Shown here piece after piece: positions 54,644 to 63,673 of a stretch of 64,000 nucleotides of DNA. Origin of the DNA: Aureimonas sp. AU22 (GTDB lineage: Bacteria > Pseudomonadota > Alphaproteobacteria > Rhizobiales > Rhizobiaceae). Made by a program: the position numbers and the translations under genes. The first letter of the stretch is position 1, and each line of letters begins with the position of its first letter. The notes under the pieces are model-generated. The model saw nothing but the letters and a program-made list of their open reading frames with translations, searched no databases and had not been told where the DNA came from. The DNA is taken from contig NZ_BBWJ01000014.1 of the NCBI RefSeq assembly GCF_001463745.1, positions 62,001-126,000 of the forward strand, read 5' to 3'.

Positions 54644-55492
54644 ATGATCGAGAACCGCCCCTTCGCCACAGCGCTCGCGCACGGCGTCCTGATCCTCGGC
54701 GTCCTGATCGTCGCCTTTCCGATCTACTACACGTTCGTCGCCTCGACGCTTCCGGTGTCGCAGATCCTGCGCCCACCGCTGCCGCTCCTGCCGGGCGACC
54801 GGTTCGTAGAGAACTATGGGGAAGCGCTGTTCGGCGGCGTCGGGCGGATCGGCGGCGTCGGCGTCTGGACGCTCCTGTTCAACACGTTCGTGATGGCGCT
54901 CGGCATCGCGCTCGGCAAGATCGTCATCTCGCTCCTGTCCGCATTCGCGATCGTGTTCTTCCGCTTTCCCTTCCGGATGGCCTTCTTCTGGCTCATCTTC
55001 ATGACGCTGATGCTGCCCGTCGAGGTGCGCATCCTGCCGACCTACAAGGTGATGGTGGATCTCGGCCTGATCGACACCTATGCCGGGCTGATCCTGCCGC
55101 TCGTCGCCTCGGCGACGGCCACGCTCCTGTTCCGCCAGTTCTTCCTGACCATTCCGGGCGAGCTGGTCGAGGCGGCGCGCGTCGACGCGGCGGGCCCGAT
55201 GCGCTTCTTCCGGGACATCCTCCTGCCCCTGTCGAAGACCAACATCGCGGCGCTCTTCGTCATTCTCTTCATCTACGGCTGGACCCAGTATCTCTGGCCG
55301 CTCCTCGTCACCAACGACAATTCCATGAACACGATCGTGATCGGCCTGCGGAAGATGGTCTCCTTCGCCGACGCCGACACGCCGTGGAACCTCGTCATGG
55401 TGACGGCGATCCTCGCCATCCTGCCGCCCGTTCTGGTGGTGGTGCTGATGCAGCGCTGGTTCGTCAAAGGCCTCGTGGAATCGGAAAAGTAA
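54644..55492 (+). CDS. ugpE: Glycerol-3-phosphate ABC transporter permease UgpE
   Basis: A 282-residue permease with six helices; N-terminal [20 protein letters not shown] and the EAA loop [21 protein letters not shown] are family-like, and the end [16 protein letters not shown] is typical of UgpE. It overlaps the ugpC start as TAATG. Pairs with UgpA as the heterodimeric channel. Confidence 0.95.
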   Translation: MIENRPFATALAHGVLILGVLIVAFPIYYTFVASTLPVSQILRPPLPLLPGDRFVENYGEALFGGVGRIGGVGVWTLLFNTFVMALGIALGKIVISLLSAFAIVFFRFPFRMAFFWLIFMTLMLPVEVRILPTYKVMVDLGLIDTYAGLILPLVASATATLLFRQFFLTIPGELVEAARVDAAGPMRFFRDILLPLSKTNIAALFVILFIYGWTQYLWPLLVTNDNSMNTIVIGLRKMVSFADADTPWNLVMVTAILAILPPVLVVVLMQRWFVKGLVESEK

Positions 55493-56550
55493 TGGCCTCG
55501 ATCACGCTTCAAGACGTCCGCAAGACCTATCCGAACGGCCAGGAGGCGGTGAAGGGCATCTCGCTCGACATCGCGGACGGCGAGTTCGTGGTGCTCGTCG
55601 GTCCGTCGGGCTGCGGCAAGTCCACGCTCCTGCGCATGGTGGCCGGGCTGGAGACGATCACGGCGGGCGAGGTGCGGATCGGGGATCGACGGGTCAACGA
55701 ACTCGAGCCGGCCGACCGGGACATCGCCATGGTGTTCCAGAACTACGCGCTCTACCCGCACATGAGCGTGCGGCAGAACCTCGCCTACGGTCTCAAGAAC
55801 CGGAAGATGCCGGCACCCGAGATCGAGCGGCGCATCGGCGAGGCGGCCCGGGCCCTCGAGATCGAGACCTATCTCGACCGCAAGCCGGGCCAGCTGTCCG
55901 GCGGCCAGCGCCAGCGCGTCGCGATGGGGCGTGCCATCGTGCGCGAGCCCGCCGCCTTCCTGTTCGACGAGCCGCTTTCCAACCTCGACGCCAAGCTGCG
56001 CGTTTCGATGCGCGCCGAAATCCGCCGCCTGCAGAAGCGGCTGAGGACCACGAGCCTCTACGTCACGCACGACCAGCTCGAGGCGATGACGCTGGCCGAC
56101 CGGCTCGTGGTGCTGAACGGGGGGCAAGTCGAGCAGGTGGGGACGCCGATCGAGGTCTACGAGCGTCCGGCCTCGCTCTTCGTCGCGAGCTTCATCGGCT
56201 CGCCGGCGATGAACCTCGTGCCCATAGCCGAAGCGTTGAAGGTCGAGGGCATGGACCGTGCGCTCGGCACGGCGCCCGGCGGGACGCAGGTCCTCGGCAT
56301 TCGGCCTGAGCACGTCTCCATCGTGGAGGGGGCGGGGGACGGGCGCCCCTCGACAGAGGTCGTCCTCACCGCGATCGAGCGGGTGGGCGCGGAAACCTAT
56401 CTCTACGGCAGCCTGCCCGCAGGCGGCGCCGACATCGCGCTCCGCACGTCGGGCCACGTGCGCAAGGATCTTGGCGACACACTGCGGATCGGATTCGATC
56501 CGGCAGCGCTCCACCTGTTCTCGACCGACACGGGACGGCGCGTTGCATAG
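55492..56550 (+). CDS. ugpC: Glycerol-3-phosphate ABC transporter ATPase UgpC
   Basis: A 352-residue ABC ATPase of the CUT1/MalK type. Walker A is [10 protein letters not shown]-loop [16 protein letters not shown], signature [15 protein letters not shown], Walker [17 protein letters not shown]-loop [10 protein letters not shown]. The C-terminal regulatory MOI/TOBE domain (about 235-352) includes GIRPEHVSI. It is the last gene of ugpBAEC. In some bacteria UgpC can also energise other CUT1 transporters. Confidence 0.96.
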   Translation: MASITLQDVRKTYPNGQEAVKGISLDIADGEFVVLVGPSGCGKSTLLRMVAGLETITAGEVRIGDRRVNELEPADRDIAMVFQNYALYPHMSVRQNLAYGLKNRKMPAPEIERRIGEAARALEIETYLDRKPGQLSGGQRQRVAMGRAIVREPAAFLFDEPLSNLDAKLRVSMRAEIRRLQKRLRTTSLYVTHDQLEAMTLADRLVVLNGGQVEQVGTPIEVYERPASLFVASFIGSPAMNLVPIAEALKVEGMDRALGTAPGGTQVLGIRPEHVSIVEGAGDGRPSTEVVLTAIERVGAETYLYGSLPAGGADIALRTSGHVRKDLGDTLRIGFDPAALHLFSTDTGRRVA

Positions 56551-56581
56551 AATGCAGGCAGCGTCTGCGGATTCTTTGAAC

Positions 56582-56610
56582 TTGCCGCATTCGTCCTATC
56601 CCGCTATCTA
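56582..56610 (+). promoter_or_regulatory. Predicted sigma70 promoter of riboswitch transcript
   Basis: -35 TTGCCG (56582-56587), 17 bp spacer and -10 TATCTA (56605-56610), placing the transcript start just before the first glycine aptamer at about 56617-56623. Confidence 0.55.
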
Positions 56611-56622
56611 GACCCTATCGCC

Positions 56623-56813
56623 GCTTGCGGGAGAGACCGGCCGAAAGGCCGGCGCCGAAGGAGCAACCGCCCCGGAAACTCTCAGGCAAAAGGACCGCGC
56701 GGCGCAAACCAAATCCGGAGAGTGACGGCTCGTTTGGCCGTCCGCCGAAGGAGAAAGCGGACGAGGGAATTCATCCCTTTCCGTGAAACTCTCAGGCCAG
56801 TGACGGAGGGGCA
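56623..56813 (+). ncRNA. Tandem glycine riboswitch (two aptamers)
   Basis: Two consecutive glycine aptamers are visible. Aptamer 1 (about 56623-56700) has GCGGGAGAG, CGCCGAAGGAGCAA and GGAAACTCTCAGGCAAAAGGA. Aptamer 2 (about 56711-56813) repeats the pattern: CCGGAGAGTG, CCGCCGAAGGAGAAA and GAAACTCTCAGGCCAGTGACGG. A GNRA-capped stem (CCGGCC-GAAA-GGCCGG, 56637-56652) lies in aptamer 1. Tandem aptamers are the classic cooperative arrangement. A small hairpin CCCGCG-AGAG-CGCGGG (56823-56838) just before the Shine-Dalgarno of the next gene may form the expression platform, controlling translation. Confidence 0.93.
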
Positions 56814-56851
56814 CGAAGGCAACCCGCGAGAGCGCGGGGAAAGGACCTGTC

Positions 56852-58165
56852 GTGACCTCAGTCGCCGTCATCGGTGCCGGCATCACCGGCATCACCACCG
56901 CCTACAAGCTCCTGTCCCAGGGCCTCGACGTGACGGTCTTCGACCGCAACGCCTATTCGGCCATGGAAACCTCGTTCGCCAACGGGGGCCAGCTTTCCGC
57001 CTCCAACGCCGAAGTCTGGAACTCGCCGTCGACGTTCCTCAAGGGCATCAAGTGGATGCTCCGCAAGGACGCGCCGCTTCTCGTCCATCCGGCGCCGACC
57101 TGGCACAAGCTGTCCTGGATGGCCGAATTCGTGCTCGCCGCGCGCTCCTACGAGGAGAACACGGTCGCGACCGTGAAGCTCGCCATCGCAGCCCGCCGCC
57201 ACCTCATCGAAATGGCCGAGCGCGAGGGCTTCGAATTCGACCTCATGAAGCGCGGCATCCTGCATGTCTACGAATCGAAGTCCGAGTTCGACCATGCGAC
57301 CCGCGTCAGCGCCCTGTATGCCAAGGGCGGACTCGAGCGCCGCAGCCTGACGGATGCCGAGATCCATGCGATCGAGCCCGCGCTCGCCGGAACGTTCCAC
57401 GGCGGCTTCTTCACCGAATCGGATTTCACCGGCGACATCCACAAATACACGCGCGGTCTCGCCGACGCGGTCGTGCGCCACGGCGGCACCATCCGCTACG
57501 AAGCGGACGTCACGCGGCTTTCGACGCGTAGCGAGGGCGGCGCGGCCGTCTTCTCGCGGGCCGTGGGCAGCGAGGACGAGGCGGTGCGCGAGGACTTCGA
57601 CGCTGTCGTCGTGTGTGCCGGCGTCGCCAGCCGCCGCTTCGCCAGCCAGCTCGGCGACCGCGTCAACATCTATCCGGTGAAGGGCTACTCGATCACGGTG
57701 AACCTCACCGACGAGGCGAGCCGCGCGGGTGCCCCTTACGTCTCGTTGCTCGACGACAAGGCGAAGATCGTCACCAGCCGTCTCGGCGAGGATCGTCTGC
57801 GCATCGCGGGCACAGCGGAGTTCGCCGGCGAGAACCGCGACATCCGCATGGATCGCATCAAGCCGCTGGTGGACTGGTGCCGTCACCGCTTCCCCGGCGT
57901 CTCCACCGCCTCCGTGGTGCCGTGGGCGGGTCTGCGTCCGATGATGCCGGACATGCTGCCCCGCGTCGGCCGCGGCAAGGCGAAGGGTGTCTACTACAAC
58001 ACCGGCCATGGGCATCTCGGCTGGACGTTGTCCGCCATCACCGCCGACACGATCGCGGCGGAAGTGGCGGGCGACCATGCGGCGCCGGGCGTCTTCGTGC
58101 GCTCCGAGCTGAAGCCGGTCCCGGCCGTTCGCGACGAAGCCGAGCGCATCACCGAAGCGGCCTGA
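56852..58165 (+). CDS. dadA: FAD-dependent D-amino acid dehydrogenase (DadA-like)
   Basis: A 437-residue flavoenzyme of the DAO superfamily. The N-terminal FAD-binding motif is VAVIGAGITGITTAYKL; the C-terminal part has the characteristic GLRPMMPDMLPRVG and YYNTGHGHLGWTLS. It begins with GTG (56852) with AAGGA eight bases upstream. DadA oxidises D-amino acids such as D-Ala to 2-oxo acids. Control by a glycine riboswitch suggests that glycine, or a D-amino acid related to it, is a substrate or signal in this strain. No alanine racemase is adjacent. Confidence 0.9.
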   Translation: MTSVAVIGAGITGITTAYKLLSQGLDVTVFDRNAYSAMETSFANGGQLSASNAEVWNSPSTFLKGIKWMLRKDAPLLVHPAPTWHKLSWMAEFVLAARSYEENTVATVKLAIAARRHLIEMAEREGFEFDLMKRGILHVYESKSEFDHATRVSALYAKGGLERRSLTDAEIHAIEPALAGTFHGGFFTESDFTGDIHKYTRGLADAVVRHGGTIRYEADVTRLSTRSEGGAAVFSRAVGSEDEAVREDFDAVVVCAGVASRRFASQLGDRVNIYPVKGYSITVNLTDEASRAGAPYVSLLDDKAKIVTSRLGEDRLRIAGTAEFAGENRDIRMDRIKPLVDWCRHRFPGVSTASVVPWAGLRPMMPDMLPRVGRGKAKGVYYNTGHGHLGWTLSAITADTIAAEVAGDHAAPGVFVRSELKPVPAVRDEAERITEAA

Positions 58166-58186
58166 TCGCACCTGCCACCGACCGTT

Positions 58187-58218
58187 GGCCGGCTCGCCCG
58201 AAAGGCGGGCCGGCCTTT
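58187..58218. terminator. Terminator between dadA and the convergent NlpC-like gene
   Basis: A 12-bp stem (left arm 58187-58198, right arm 58204-58215, one G-T pair) with a CGAAA loop, followed by TTT. It lies after dadA and before the stop of the convergent gene and may serve both directions. Confidence 0.75.
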
Positions 58219-58225
58219 CGCTGAG

Positions 58226-58924
58226 TCAGCTCAAGGACGTCTCGAAGACGCCGGAGGTCAGGCCCATGCGCACGACCTGCCGGGCGGCGGACGGCGCGGT
58301 CGCCGGCCACCGCGCCCCGAGGAACTGCGAACGCGGCAGGCGCTTGACGTTCACCGCATCGCTCTGGTTGCCGCCGAGCACGTAGAAGCCGGTCTCGTCC
58401 TCGCCGGCATAGAAGCCGACATGGCCCTTGCCGCTGGCTCGGCTCTCCCGCCAGAAGACTAGAACGCACCCGAGGCCGGGATCGCACGGCGTGCCGAAGC
58501 GCGCCCAGTTGCGTGCGCCGAGCGGATGGGCGGGCAGGGGCTCCTGGGGGAGCGTGGCACCGATGCAATGGGCCACGAACAGGCCGCACCAGGGAATGTC
58601 GTCGCCTCGGTAGGGAATGCCGAGCCCCTCCGCCCAGTCTTCGATCACCGGGTTGCTGCCCTGGCCCGGCACCTCGCGCGTACCGACGAGGCGACGCGCC
58701 TCTTGGTACCAGGGATGATCGGGGCTCTCGGCACCGTGCGCTTCTCCCGCGAACAGTCGTGCCAGCGTCAGCGGGCCGACGATCCCGTCCACAACGAGCT
58801 TCTGGTCGCTCTGAAACGCGCGAACGGCGGCTATCGTCCGGCGGCCGTGGATCCCGTCCGAAGGCCCCGGATCGTAGCCGAGCGCCCGGAGCCTCGTCTG
58901 GATTCGCAATGTGCGGTCGCTCAT
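58226..58924 (-). CDS. Peptidoglycan hydrolase, PG-binding domain plus TIGR02594 NlpC/P60-like
   Basis: A 232-residue protein. The N-terminal peptidoglycan-binding domain 1 (about 5-60) contains IQTRLRALGYDPGPSDGIHG and IVGPLTLARLF. The C-terminal domain (about 75-200) matches TIGR02594/CHAP-like Cys peptidases: catalytic Cys in DDIPWCGLFVAHC, His in GKGHVGFYAG. No signal peptide is seen, so it resembles phage-type endolysins, which leave by other means. It could be a domesticated phage lysin or a cell-wall remodelling enzyme. Convergent with dadA. Confidence 0.85.
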   Translation of the reverse strand: MSDRTLRIQTRLRALGYDPGPSDGIHGRRTIAAVRAFQSDQKLVVDGIVGPLTLARLFAGEAHGAESPDHPWYQEARRLVGTREVPGQGSNPVIEDWAEGLGIPYRGDDIPWCGLFVAHCIGATLPQEPLPAHPLGARNWARFGTPCDPGLGCVLVFWRESRASGKGHVGFYAGEDETGFYVLGGNQSDAVNVKRLPRSQFLGARWPATAPSAARQVVRMGLTSGVFETSLS

Positions 58925-59099
58925 GCCCTGTCCCTTCGCCGATCACGGACGGCATCGCGGATCCGCGCCGTCGCTCGGCGGCATCTTCCGGGCGCTTGAA
59001 GCAGGGGAGGGGCAATCGGGGAAACTATGGCCGGCGTGGGGCGGTTGTGCGTGCATTTCAAGGGTAGGCATCCCTGTGGTTTCCCCTATCTTCGCGGCC

Positions 59100-59858
59100 A
59101 TGAACCTCCCCCCGCCGCTCGACCCCGCCCGCCACGCGCTGTTCATCGACTTCGACGGGACGCTCGTCGAACTCGTCGACCGGCCGGAGGACGTTCGCAT
59201 CTCGCGCGAGGCGGTGGAGCGTCTCGGCACCCTCCAGCGCGAATGCTCGGGTGCCTTCGCCCTTCTCAGCGGGCGCCGCATCGCCGACCTTGACGCCTTC
59301 CTGGCGCCGCTCGCCTTCGCGGCTGGCGGCGTCCACGGACTGGAGCGCCGCGAGGAGCCGGGCGGCCCGCTCGTCCTGCTCGCCGGGCCTGCGGGTCTCG
59401 ATGCGATCCGGCTCGTCCTGTCCATCGGCGTGACCGAAGAGCCCCGCCTGAGGCTGGAGGACAAGGGAACCTCCCTCGTGATTCACTACCGGGGACATCC
59501 AGAACTGGAGCACGCCGCAACGGAGCTCGTGACGCGCGCCGTGCAGGACGAACCGGGCTTCGCCGTCATGAAGGGCTCCGACATCGTCGAGGTGCATCTC
59601 GGCGGCATGGACAAGGGCAAGGCCCTGGCGGCGTTCATGGCGCGCGAGCCGTTCGTCGGCCGCGTGCCGGTCTATCTCGGGGACGATACGACCGATGAGT
59701 TCGGCTTCGCCGCCGTCAAGGCGCTGGACGGCGTGTCGGTCAAGGTCGGCACCGGCCCGAGCGAGGCGGACTACAGGCTGGCGTGCGTGGACTCCGTCCA
59801 TCGTTGGCTCGGGGTAGAGCCGGCAGCGGGCGATGGCGACATGAAGGAGGCTTCGTAA
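59100..59858 (+). CDS. otsB: Trehalose-6-phosphate phosphatase OtsB
   Basis: A 252-residue HAD-superfamily phosphatase. Motif I is LFIDFDGTLVELV (DxD), motif II is in ALLSGRRIADLD, and motifs III/IV are in YLGDDTTDEFGF and the Lys in MDKGKALAAF. It dephosphorylates trehalose-6-phosphate to trehalose, a compatible solute. The start is the ATG at 59100. It is 2 bp from otsA, forming an operon. Confidence 0.95.
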   Translation: MNLPPPLDPARHALFIDFDGTLVELVDRPEDVRISREAVERLGTLQRECSGAFALLSGRRIADLDAFLAPLAFAAGGVHGLERREEPGGPLVLLAGPAGLDAIRLVLSIGVTEEPRLRLEDKGTSLVIHYRGHPELEHAATELVTRAVQDEPGFAVMKGSDIVEVHLGGMDKGKALAAFMAREPFVGRVPVYLGDDTTDEFGFAAVKALDGVSVKVGTGPSEADYRLACVDSVHRWLGVEPAAGDGDMKEAS

Positions 59859-59860
59859 GG

Positions 59861-61312
59861 ATGGCGGACGGCAATCATCGGCTGGTCATCGTATCCAACC
59901 GGGTGGGCCCTCTCAGCGACGAGGGCAAGGCCGGCGGGCTCGCCGTGGGGCTGGCCGACGCGCTGCGGCGTCGCGGCGGCCTTTGGTTCGGCTGGAGCGG
60001 CGAGATCTCGGCCGAGGGCACGGCCAGCGAGATCCGTGTCGAGGAGCATGGCCATACCGCCCTGAAGACGATCGATCTCACGCAGGAAGAGATCGAAGGG
60101 TTCTACTTCGGCTATGCCAACCGCTCGCTCTGGCCGCTCCTGCACTATCGGCTCGACATCGCCGCTTTCGATCGCGAGTCGGAGCGGGTCTATCGCAAGG
60201 TCAACCGCCGCTTTGCCGAACGCCTGCTTCCGCTTCTGGAAGGGGACGACCTGGTCTGGGTTCACGACTACCACTTCTTCTTCCTGGGGCAGGAACTGCG
60301 CAAGGCGGGATACGACGGACGCCTCGGCTTCTTCCTGCATATTCCCTTCTGCCCGCCCGATATGCTCACCGCGCTGCCGGCCAGCCACGATCTCGTGCGC
60401 GCGATGCTCGCCTACGACGTCATCGGCTTCCAGACGGAGAACGACCGGCGCAACTTCGTGGCCTTCTGCATCCAGGAGTTCGGGGCTGAGGACATCGACG
60501 GCGACCGTGTGCGCACCTCCGACGGGCGGATCGTGCGCGCATCCGCCTTTCCCATCGGCATCGACGCCGAGGGTTTCGCCGAATTCGCCTTGTCCGAGGA
60601 GGCGCGCGAGCACGAGGCGATGGTCCAGGCCATCTCGCATGGCCGGCACCAGATCGTCGGCGTCGATCGGATGGACTATTCCAAGGGCATCGTGGAGCGG
60701 TTCCGCGGCTACGAGCTGCTGCTGGAGGACAACCCCGATCTGCGCGGACAGACGCAGTTCCTGCAGGTCGCACCCGTCTCGCGGGGGGAGGTGGAGGCCT
60801 ATGCCGATCTCCGCGTGGAGCTGGAGGGGCTGGCCGGCAACATCAACGGCCGCTTCGCGACGATCGACTGGAATCCGATCCAGATCCTGGTCAACGGCTT
60901 CACCCGGCGGGCGCTGGCCGGCATTTACCGCGCCGCGCAGATCTGTATGGTCACGCCCCTGCGCGACGGCATGAACCTCGTCGCCAAGGAATTCGTCGCC
61001 GCGCAGGACCGGGCGGATCCCGGTGTCCTCATCCTGTCGCGCTTCGCGGGCGCGCGCGCCGAACTGCCCGAGGCACTGATCGTCAATCCCTACTCGCCGG
61101 ACGATCTCGTCCGCGCCCTGCGTCAAGCGCTGGAGATGCCGCTCGAGGAGCGGCAGCGCCGGCACGAGGCGATGCGCGCGCGCGTCTTCGCCAACACGGC
61201 TCAGGTCTGGTGCGAGACCTTCCTGGCGGTTCTCGACGCGCCCGACGAGCGTGTCCTGCAGCCGCCCTCGTGGTGGGAGCGTTTCCGGGCCGGCCTGCCG
61301 ATGAACTGGTAG
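59861..61312 (+). CDS. otsA: Trehalose-6-phosphate synthase OtsA
   Basis: A 483-residue GT20 glycosyltransferase. Substrate-binding segments include [18 protein letters not shown], the [12 protein letters not shown] segment, [15 protein letters not shown] and the nucleotide-binding [14 protein letters not shown]. It joins UDP-glucose and glucose-6-phosphate. The lengths of OtsA and OtsB are normal. Together they supply trehalose for osmotic and desiccation protection. Confidence 0.96.
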   Translation: MADGNHRLVIVSNRVGPLSDEGKAGGLAVGLADALRRRGGLWFGWSGEISAEGTASEIRVEEHGHTALKTIDLTQEEIEGFYFGYANRSLWPLLHYRLDIAAFDRESERVYRKVNRRFAERLLPLLEGDDLVWVHDYHFFFLGQELRKAGYDGRLGFFLHIPFCPPDMLTALPASHDLVRAMLAYDVIGFQTENDRRNFVAFCIQEFGAEDIDGDRVRTSDGRIVRASAFPIGIDAEGFAEFALSEEAREHEAMVQAISHGRHQIVGVDRMDYSKGIVERFRGYELLLEDNPDLRGQTQFLQVAPVSRGEVEAYADLRVELEGLAGNINGRFATIDWNPIQILVNGFTRRALAGIYRAAQICMVTPLRDGMNLVAKEFVAAQDRADPGVLILSRFAGARAELPEALIVNPYSPDDLVRALRQALEMPLEERQRRHEAMRARVFANTAQVWCETFLAVLDAPDERVLQPPSWWERFRAGLPMNW

Positions 61313-61403
61313 CAAATCGGTTGAACCGCCGGGTTTCGACGCGCTGACCGTTGGGCTAAAGCTGAACAACGAACCGGCCGTCAGCGCAAGGACCAGGAAA
61401 CCG

Positions 61404-62045
61404 ATGACCCAGAAGACCCACGCCCTGTTGGAAATCCTCACCGGCCAGCCCGTCATGCCGGTGGTCGCGGTGGAAAGCGCCGCGGAGGGTGTGGGTCTCG
61501 CGCGTGCGCTGGCGGCGGGCGGTCTGCCGGGCATCGAGGTGACCTTGCGCACCCCGGCTGCGCTCGATGCAATCAAGGCCATTTCCGCCGAAGTCCCGGA
61601 GGCGCTGTGCGGCGCCGGCACGATCCTTACCCCGCGCCAGTTAGATGCCGCGGTGGAGGCGGGCGCCCGCTTCATCGTCTCGCCCGGCACGACGCACGAG
61701 GTGCTGGACGCCGCCAAGACCTCCGACGTGCCGCTTCTGCCGGGCGCCGCGACGCCGAGCGAGCTGATGGCGATGATCGAGGAAGGCTACGAGATCCTCA
61801 AGTTCTTCCCCGCCGAGCAGTTGGGAGGCATCCCCTACCTGAAGGCGCTCGCGCCCGTGTTCCAGGGCATTCGTTTCTGCCCGACGGGCGGCGTCAGCCC
61901 GAAGAACGTCTCCGACTACCTCGCCCTTCCCAACGTCGTGTGCGTCGGCGGCTCCTGGGTCGCGCCCAAGGACTTGGTTTCGGCCGGTCGCTTCGACGAG
62001 ATCACCGCGCTGGCAAGGGAGGCGGCGGCGCTCGGGCGTCGCTGA
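61404..62045 (+). CDS. eda: KDPG aldolase (2-dehydro-3-deoxy-phosphogluconate aldolase)
   Basis: A 213-residue class I aldolase. Conserved elements are MPVVAVESAAEGVGLARAL, the IEVTLRTPAALDAI strand with Glu, GAGTILTPRQLD, and the Schiff-base lysine in EGYEILKFFPAEQLGG. It cleaves KDPG to pyruvate and glyceraldehyde-3-phosphate in the Entner-Doudoroff pathway. It is followed by a terminator. Confidence 0.95.
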   Translation: MTQKTHALLEILTGQPVMPVVAVESAAEGVGLARALAAGGLPGIEVTLRTPAALDAIKAISAEVPEALCGAGTILTPRQLDAAVEAGARFIVSPGTTHEVLDAAKTSDVPLLPGAATPSELMAMIEEGYEILKFFPAEQLGGIPYLKALAPVFQGIRFCPTGGVSPKNVSDYLALPNVVCVGGSWVAPKDLVSAGRFDEITALAREAAALGRR

Positions 62046-62056
62046 CGTCGCAGCGG

Positions 62057-62082
62057 GGCGGCGGCGACTGGCCGCCGCCTTT
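62057..62082 (+). terminator. Rho-independent terminator after eda
   Basis: GGCGGCGGC (62057-62065) pairs with GCCGCCGCC (62071-62079) around a GACTG loop, followed by TTT. It starts 11 bp after the eda stop. Confidence 0.75.
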
Positions 62083-62132
62083 CGTCCTCCCATCTTCCGC
62101 AGGACCTTCCGCCTCCCGGACCCGCGATCCCC

Positions 62133-62999
62133 TTGCACGCCATTCCCCGTCTGCTTCTCGTCGTTCTGCTCGCCGGCCTGCTGTCGGCCTGTTCGGGCCC
62201 GGCGTTTCTCAACGCGCTGACCAGCCGCGCCGGCTTCGAGACGATCCCCGATATCCGCTACATGCCGGGCGAGCGCGGGACGTTCGATCTCTACGTGCCC
62301 AATGGGGCGGGGGCGTCGACGCCGATCGTCGTGTTCTTCTACGGCGGAAGCTGGGACTCCGGTTCGAAGTCGATCTACCCCTTCCTCGGGCAGTCGCTGG
62401 CATCGGCGGGCTTCGTCGTCGCCATTCCGGACTACCGGGTCTACCCCGAGGTGCGCTTCCCGACCTTCGTGGAGGACGGCGCGCGGGCCGTGGCAGCCGT
62501 GGAGCGGCTCGCACGTCAAGGAGGGGCTGGCATCGCGCCCGGCCGGCACCCGATCTTCCTCATGGGCCATTCGGCCGGCGCGCAGATCGCCGCGCTCCTC
62601 GCCTATGACGGCCGCTATCTCGACGCTGCTGGGGCGAATACCGGGATCGCCGGCTTCGTAGGCCTGTCCGGGCCCTACGACTTCCTGCCGTTGACGGAGG
62701 AGCGCTACAAGCGGATCTTCCCGCCAGCCCTGCGCGACGCCAGCCAGCCGGTGCGCTTCGTCGGCGCGGGCGATCCGACGAGCTTCCTGGCGCATGGCGC
62801 GAAAGACACGACGGTGGATCCCGAGAATGCGCGCTCCCTGGCCCGTCATCTACAACGCGCCGGCGTTCCCGTGACGCACAAACTCTATCCCGACCTCGAC
62901 CATATCGGTACGATCAGCTCGTTCGCGACCGCCCTGCCGCTCGGCGACAGGCAGCTGCGCGAAGACGTTCTGGCGTTTCTGAGGGACCGATCGCGATGA
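62133..62999 (+). CDS. Lipoprotein alpha/beta-hydrolase (esterase, BD-FAE-like)
   Basis: A 288-residue protein starting with TTG at 62133. The leader MHAIPRLLLVVLLAGLLSAC has a lipobox (LSAC), so it is probably a membrane-anchored lipoprotein. The hydrolase core has the oxyanion segment FFYGGSWDSG (HGG-like), nucleophile GHSAG, Asp in GAKDTTVDPEN and His in YPDLDHIG. The family includes kynurenine formamidase and BD-FAE esterases. Its stop overlaps the GNAT gene start (ATGA). Confidence 0.87.
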   Translation: MHAIPRLLLVVLLAGLLSACSGPAFLNALTSRAGFETIPDIRYMPGERGTFDLYVPNGAGASTPIVVFFYGGSWDSGSKSIYPFLGQSLASAGFVVAIPDYRVYPEVRFPTFVEDGARAVAAVERLARQGGAGIAPGRHPIFLMGHSAGAQIAALLAYDGRYLDAAGANTGIAGFVGLSGPYDFLPLTEERYKRIFPPALRDASQPVRFVGAGDPTSFLAHGAKDTTVDPENARSLARHLQRAGVPVTHKLYPDLDHIGTISSFATALPLGDRQLREDVLAFLRDRSR

Positions 63000-63667
63000 C
63001 GAGCCACGACCTTTCGCACTGGGAACCTCGCGAGATGCCGGGGCACGGTGCGATGATCGGCGATGCCGTTCGCGTGGAGCCGATGCGCGACGCGCGGCGC
63101 TTCGCCGAACTGCATGAAGCCTTCGCGGGGCACGACCGGCTGTGGGACTACCTGGCCTATGGTCCGTTCGAGACGCCTGAGGATTTCGGGCGCTACGCCA
63201 ACGCGCACTATCTCGGCGTCGATCCGATGTTCCATGCCATCGTTCCCCTGTCCTCGAACCGGGCGGAAGGGGTCGCGGCGTTGATGCGGTTGGATCCGGC
63301 CAATGGCGTCGTCGAGATCGGGCATATCTGCCTCGGGCCCAGCCTCCAGCAGACGCGCGCCGCCACGGAGGCGTTCCACCTTCTGTTCTCGCGCGTGTTC
63401 GACGAACTCGGCTACCGACGTCTCGAATGGAAATGCAACGACGGGAACGCGCCGTCGAAGCGCGCGGCGCTCCGTTTCGGGTTCACGTTCGAGGGCGTCT
63501 TCCGTCAGCACATGGTGGTCAAGGGCCGCAACCGCGACACCGCCTGGTTCTCGATCGTCGACGCCGACTGGCCGAGGGTGAAGGCCGGGTTCGAGGCCTG
63601 GTTGCGGCCAGAGAATTTCGACGCGAACGGCCGGCAGCGCCGGTCGCTCGCCCAGTCGCGCCCCTGA
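62996..63667 (+). CDS. GNAT-family N-acetyltransferase
   Basis: A 223-residue GNAT of the RimJ/RimL type. Segments include VRVEPMRDARRFAELHEAF and, in the acetyl-CoA binding half, VVEIGHICLGPSLQQTRAATEA. A conserved LGYRRLEWKCNDGNAPSKRA and FGFTFEGVFRQHMVVKGRNRDTAWF (core FEGVFRQHMVVKGRNRD) complete the fold. The target could be a protein amino terminus or a small molecule. Coupled to the lipoprotein esterase by a 4 bp overlap. Confidence 0.9.
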   Translation: MTSHDLSHWEPREMPGHGAMIGDAVRVEPMRDARRFAELHEAFAGHDRLWDYLAYGPFETPEDFGRYANAHYLGVDPMFHAIVPLSSNRAEGVAALMRLDPANGVVEIGHICLGPSLQQTRAATEAFHLLFSRVFDELGYRRLEWKCNDGNAPSKRAALRFGFTFEGVFRQHMVVKGRNRDTAWFSIVDADWPRVKAGFEAWLRPENFDANGRQRRSLAQSRP

Positions 63668-63673
63668 GGAGCG

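Noticed and set aside
59771-61717. A minus-strand open frame of 648 codons over otsA and eda
   Set aside because: Antisense to two clear enzymes and without recognisable motifs.
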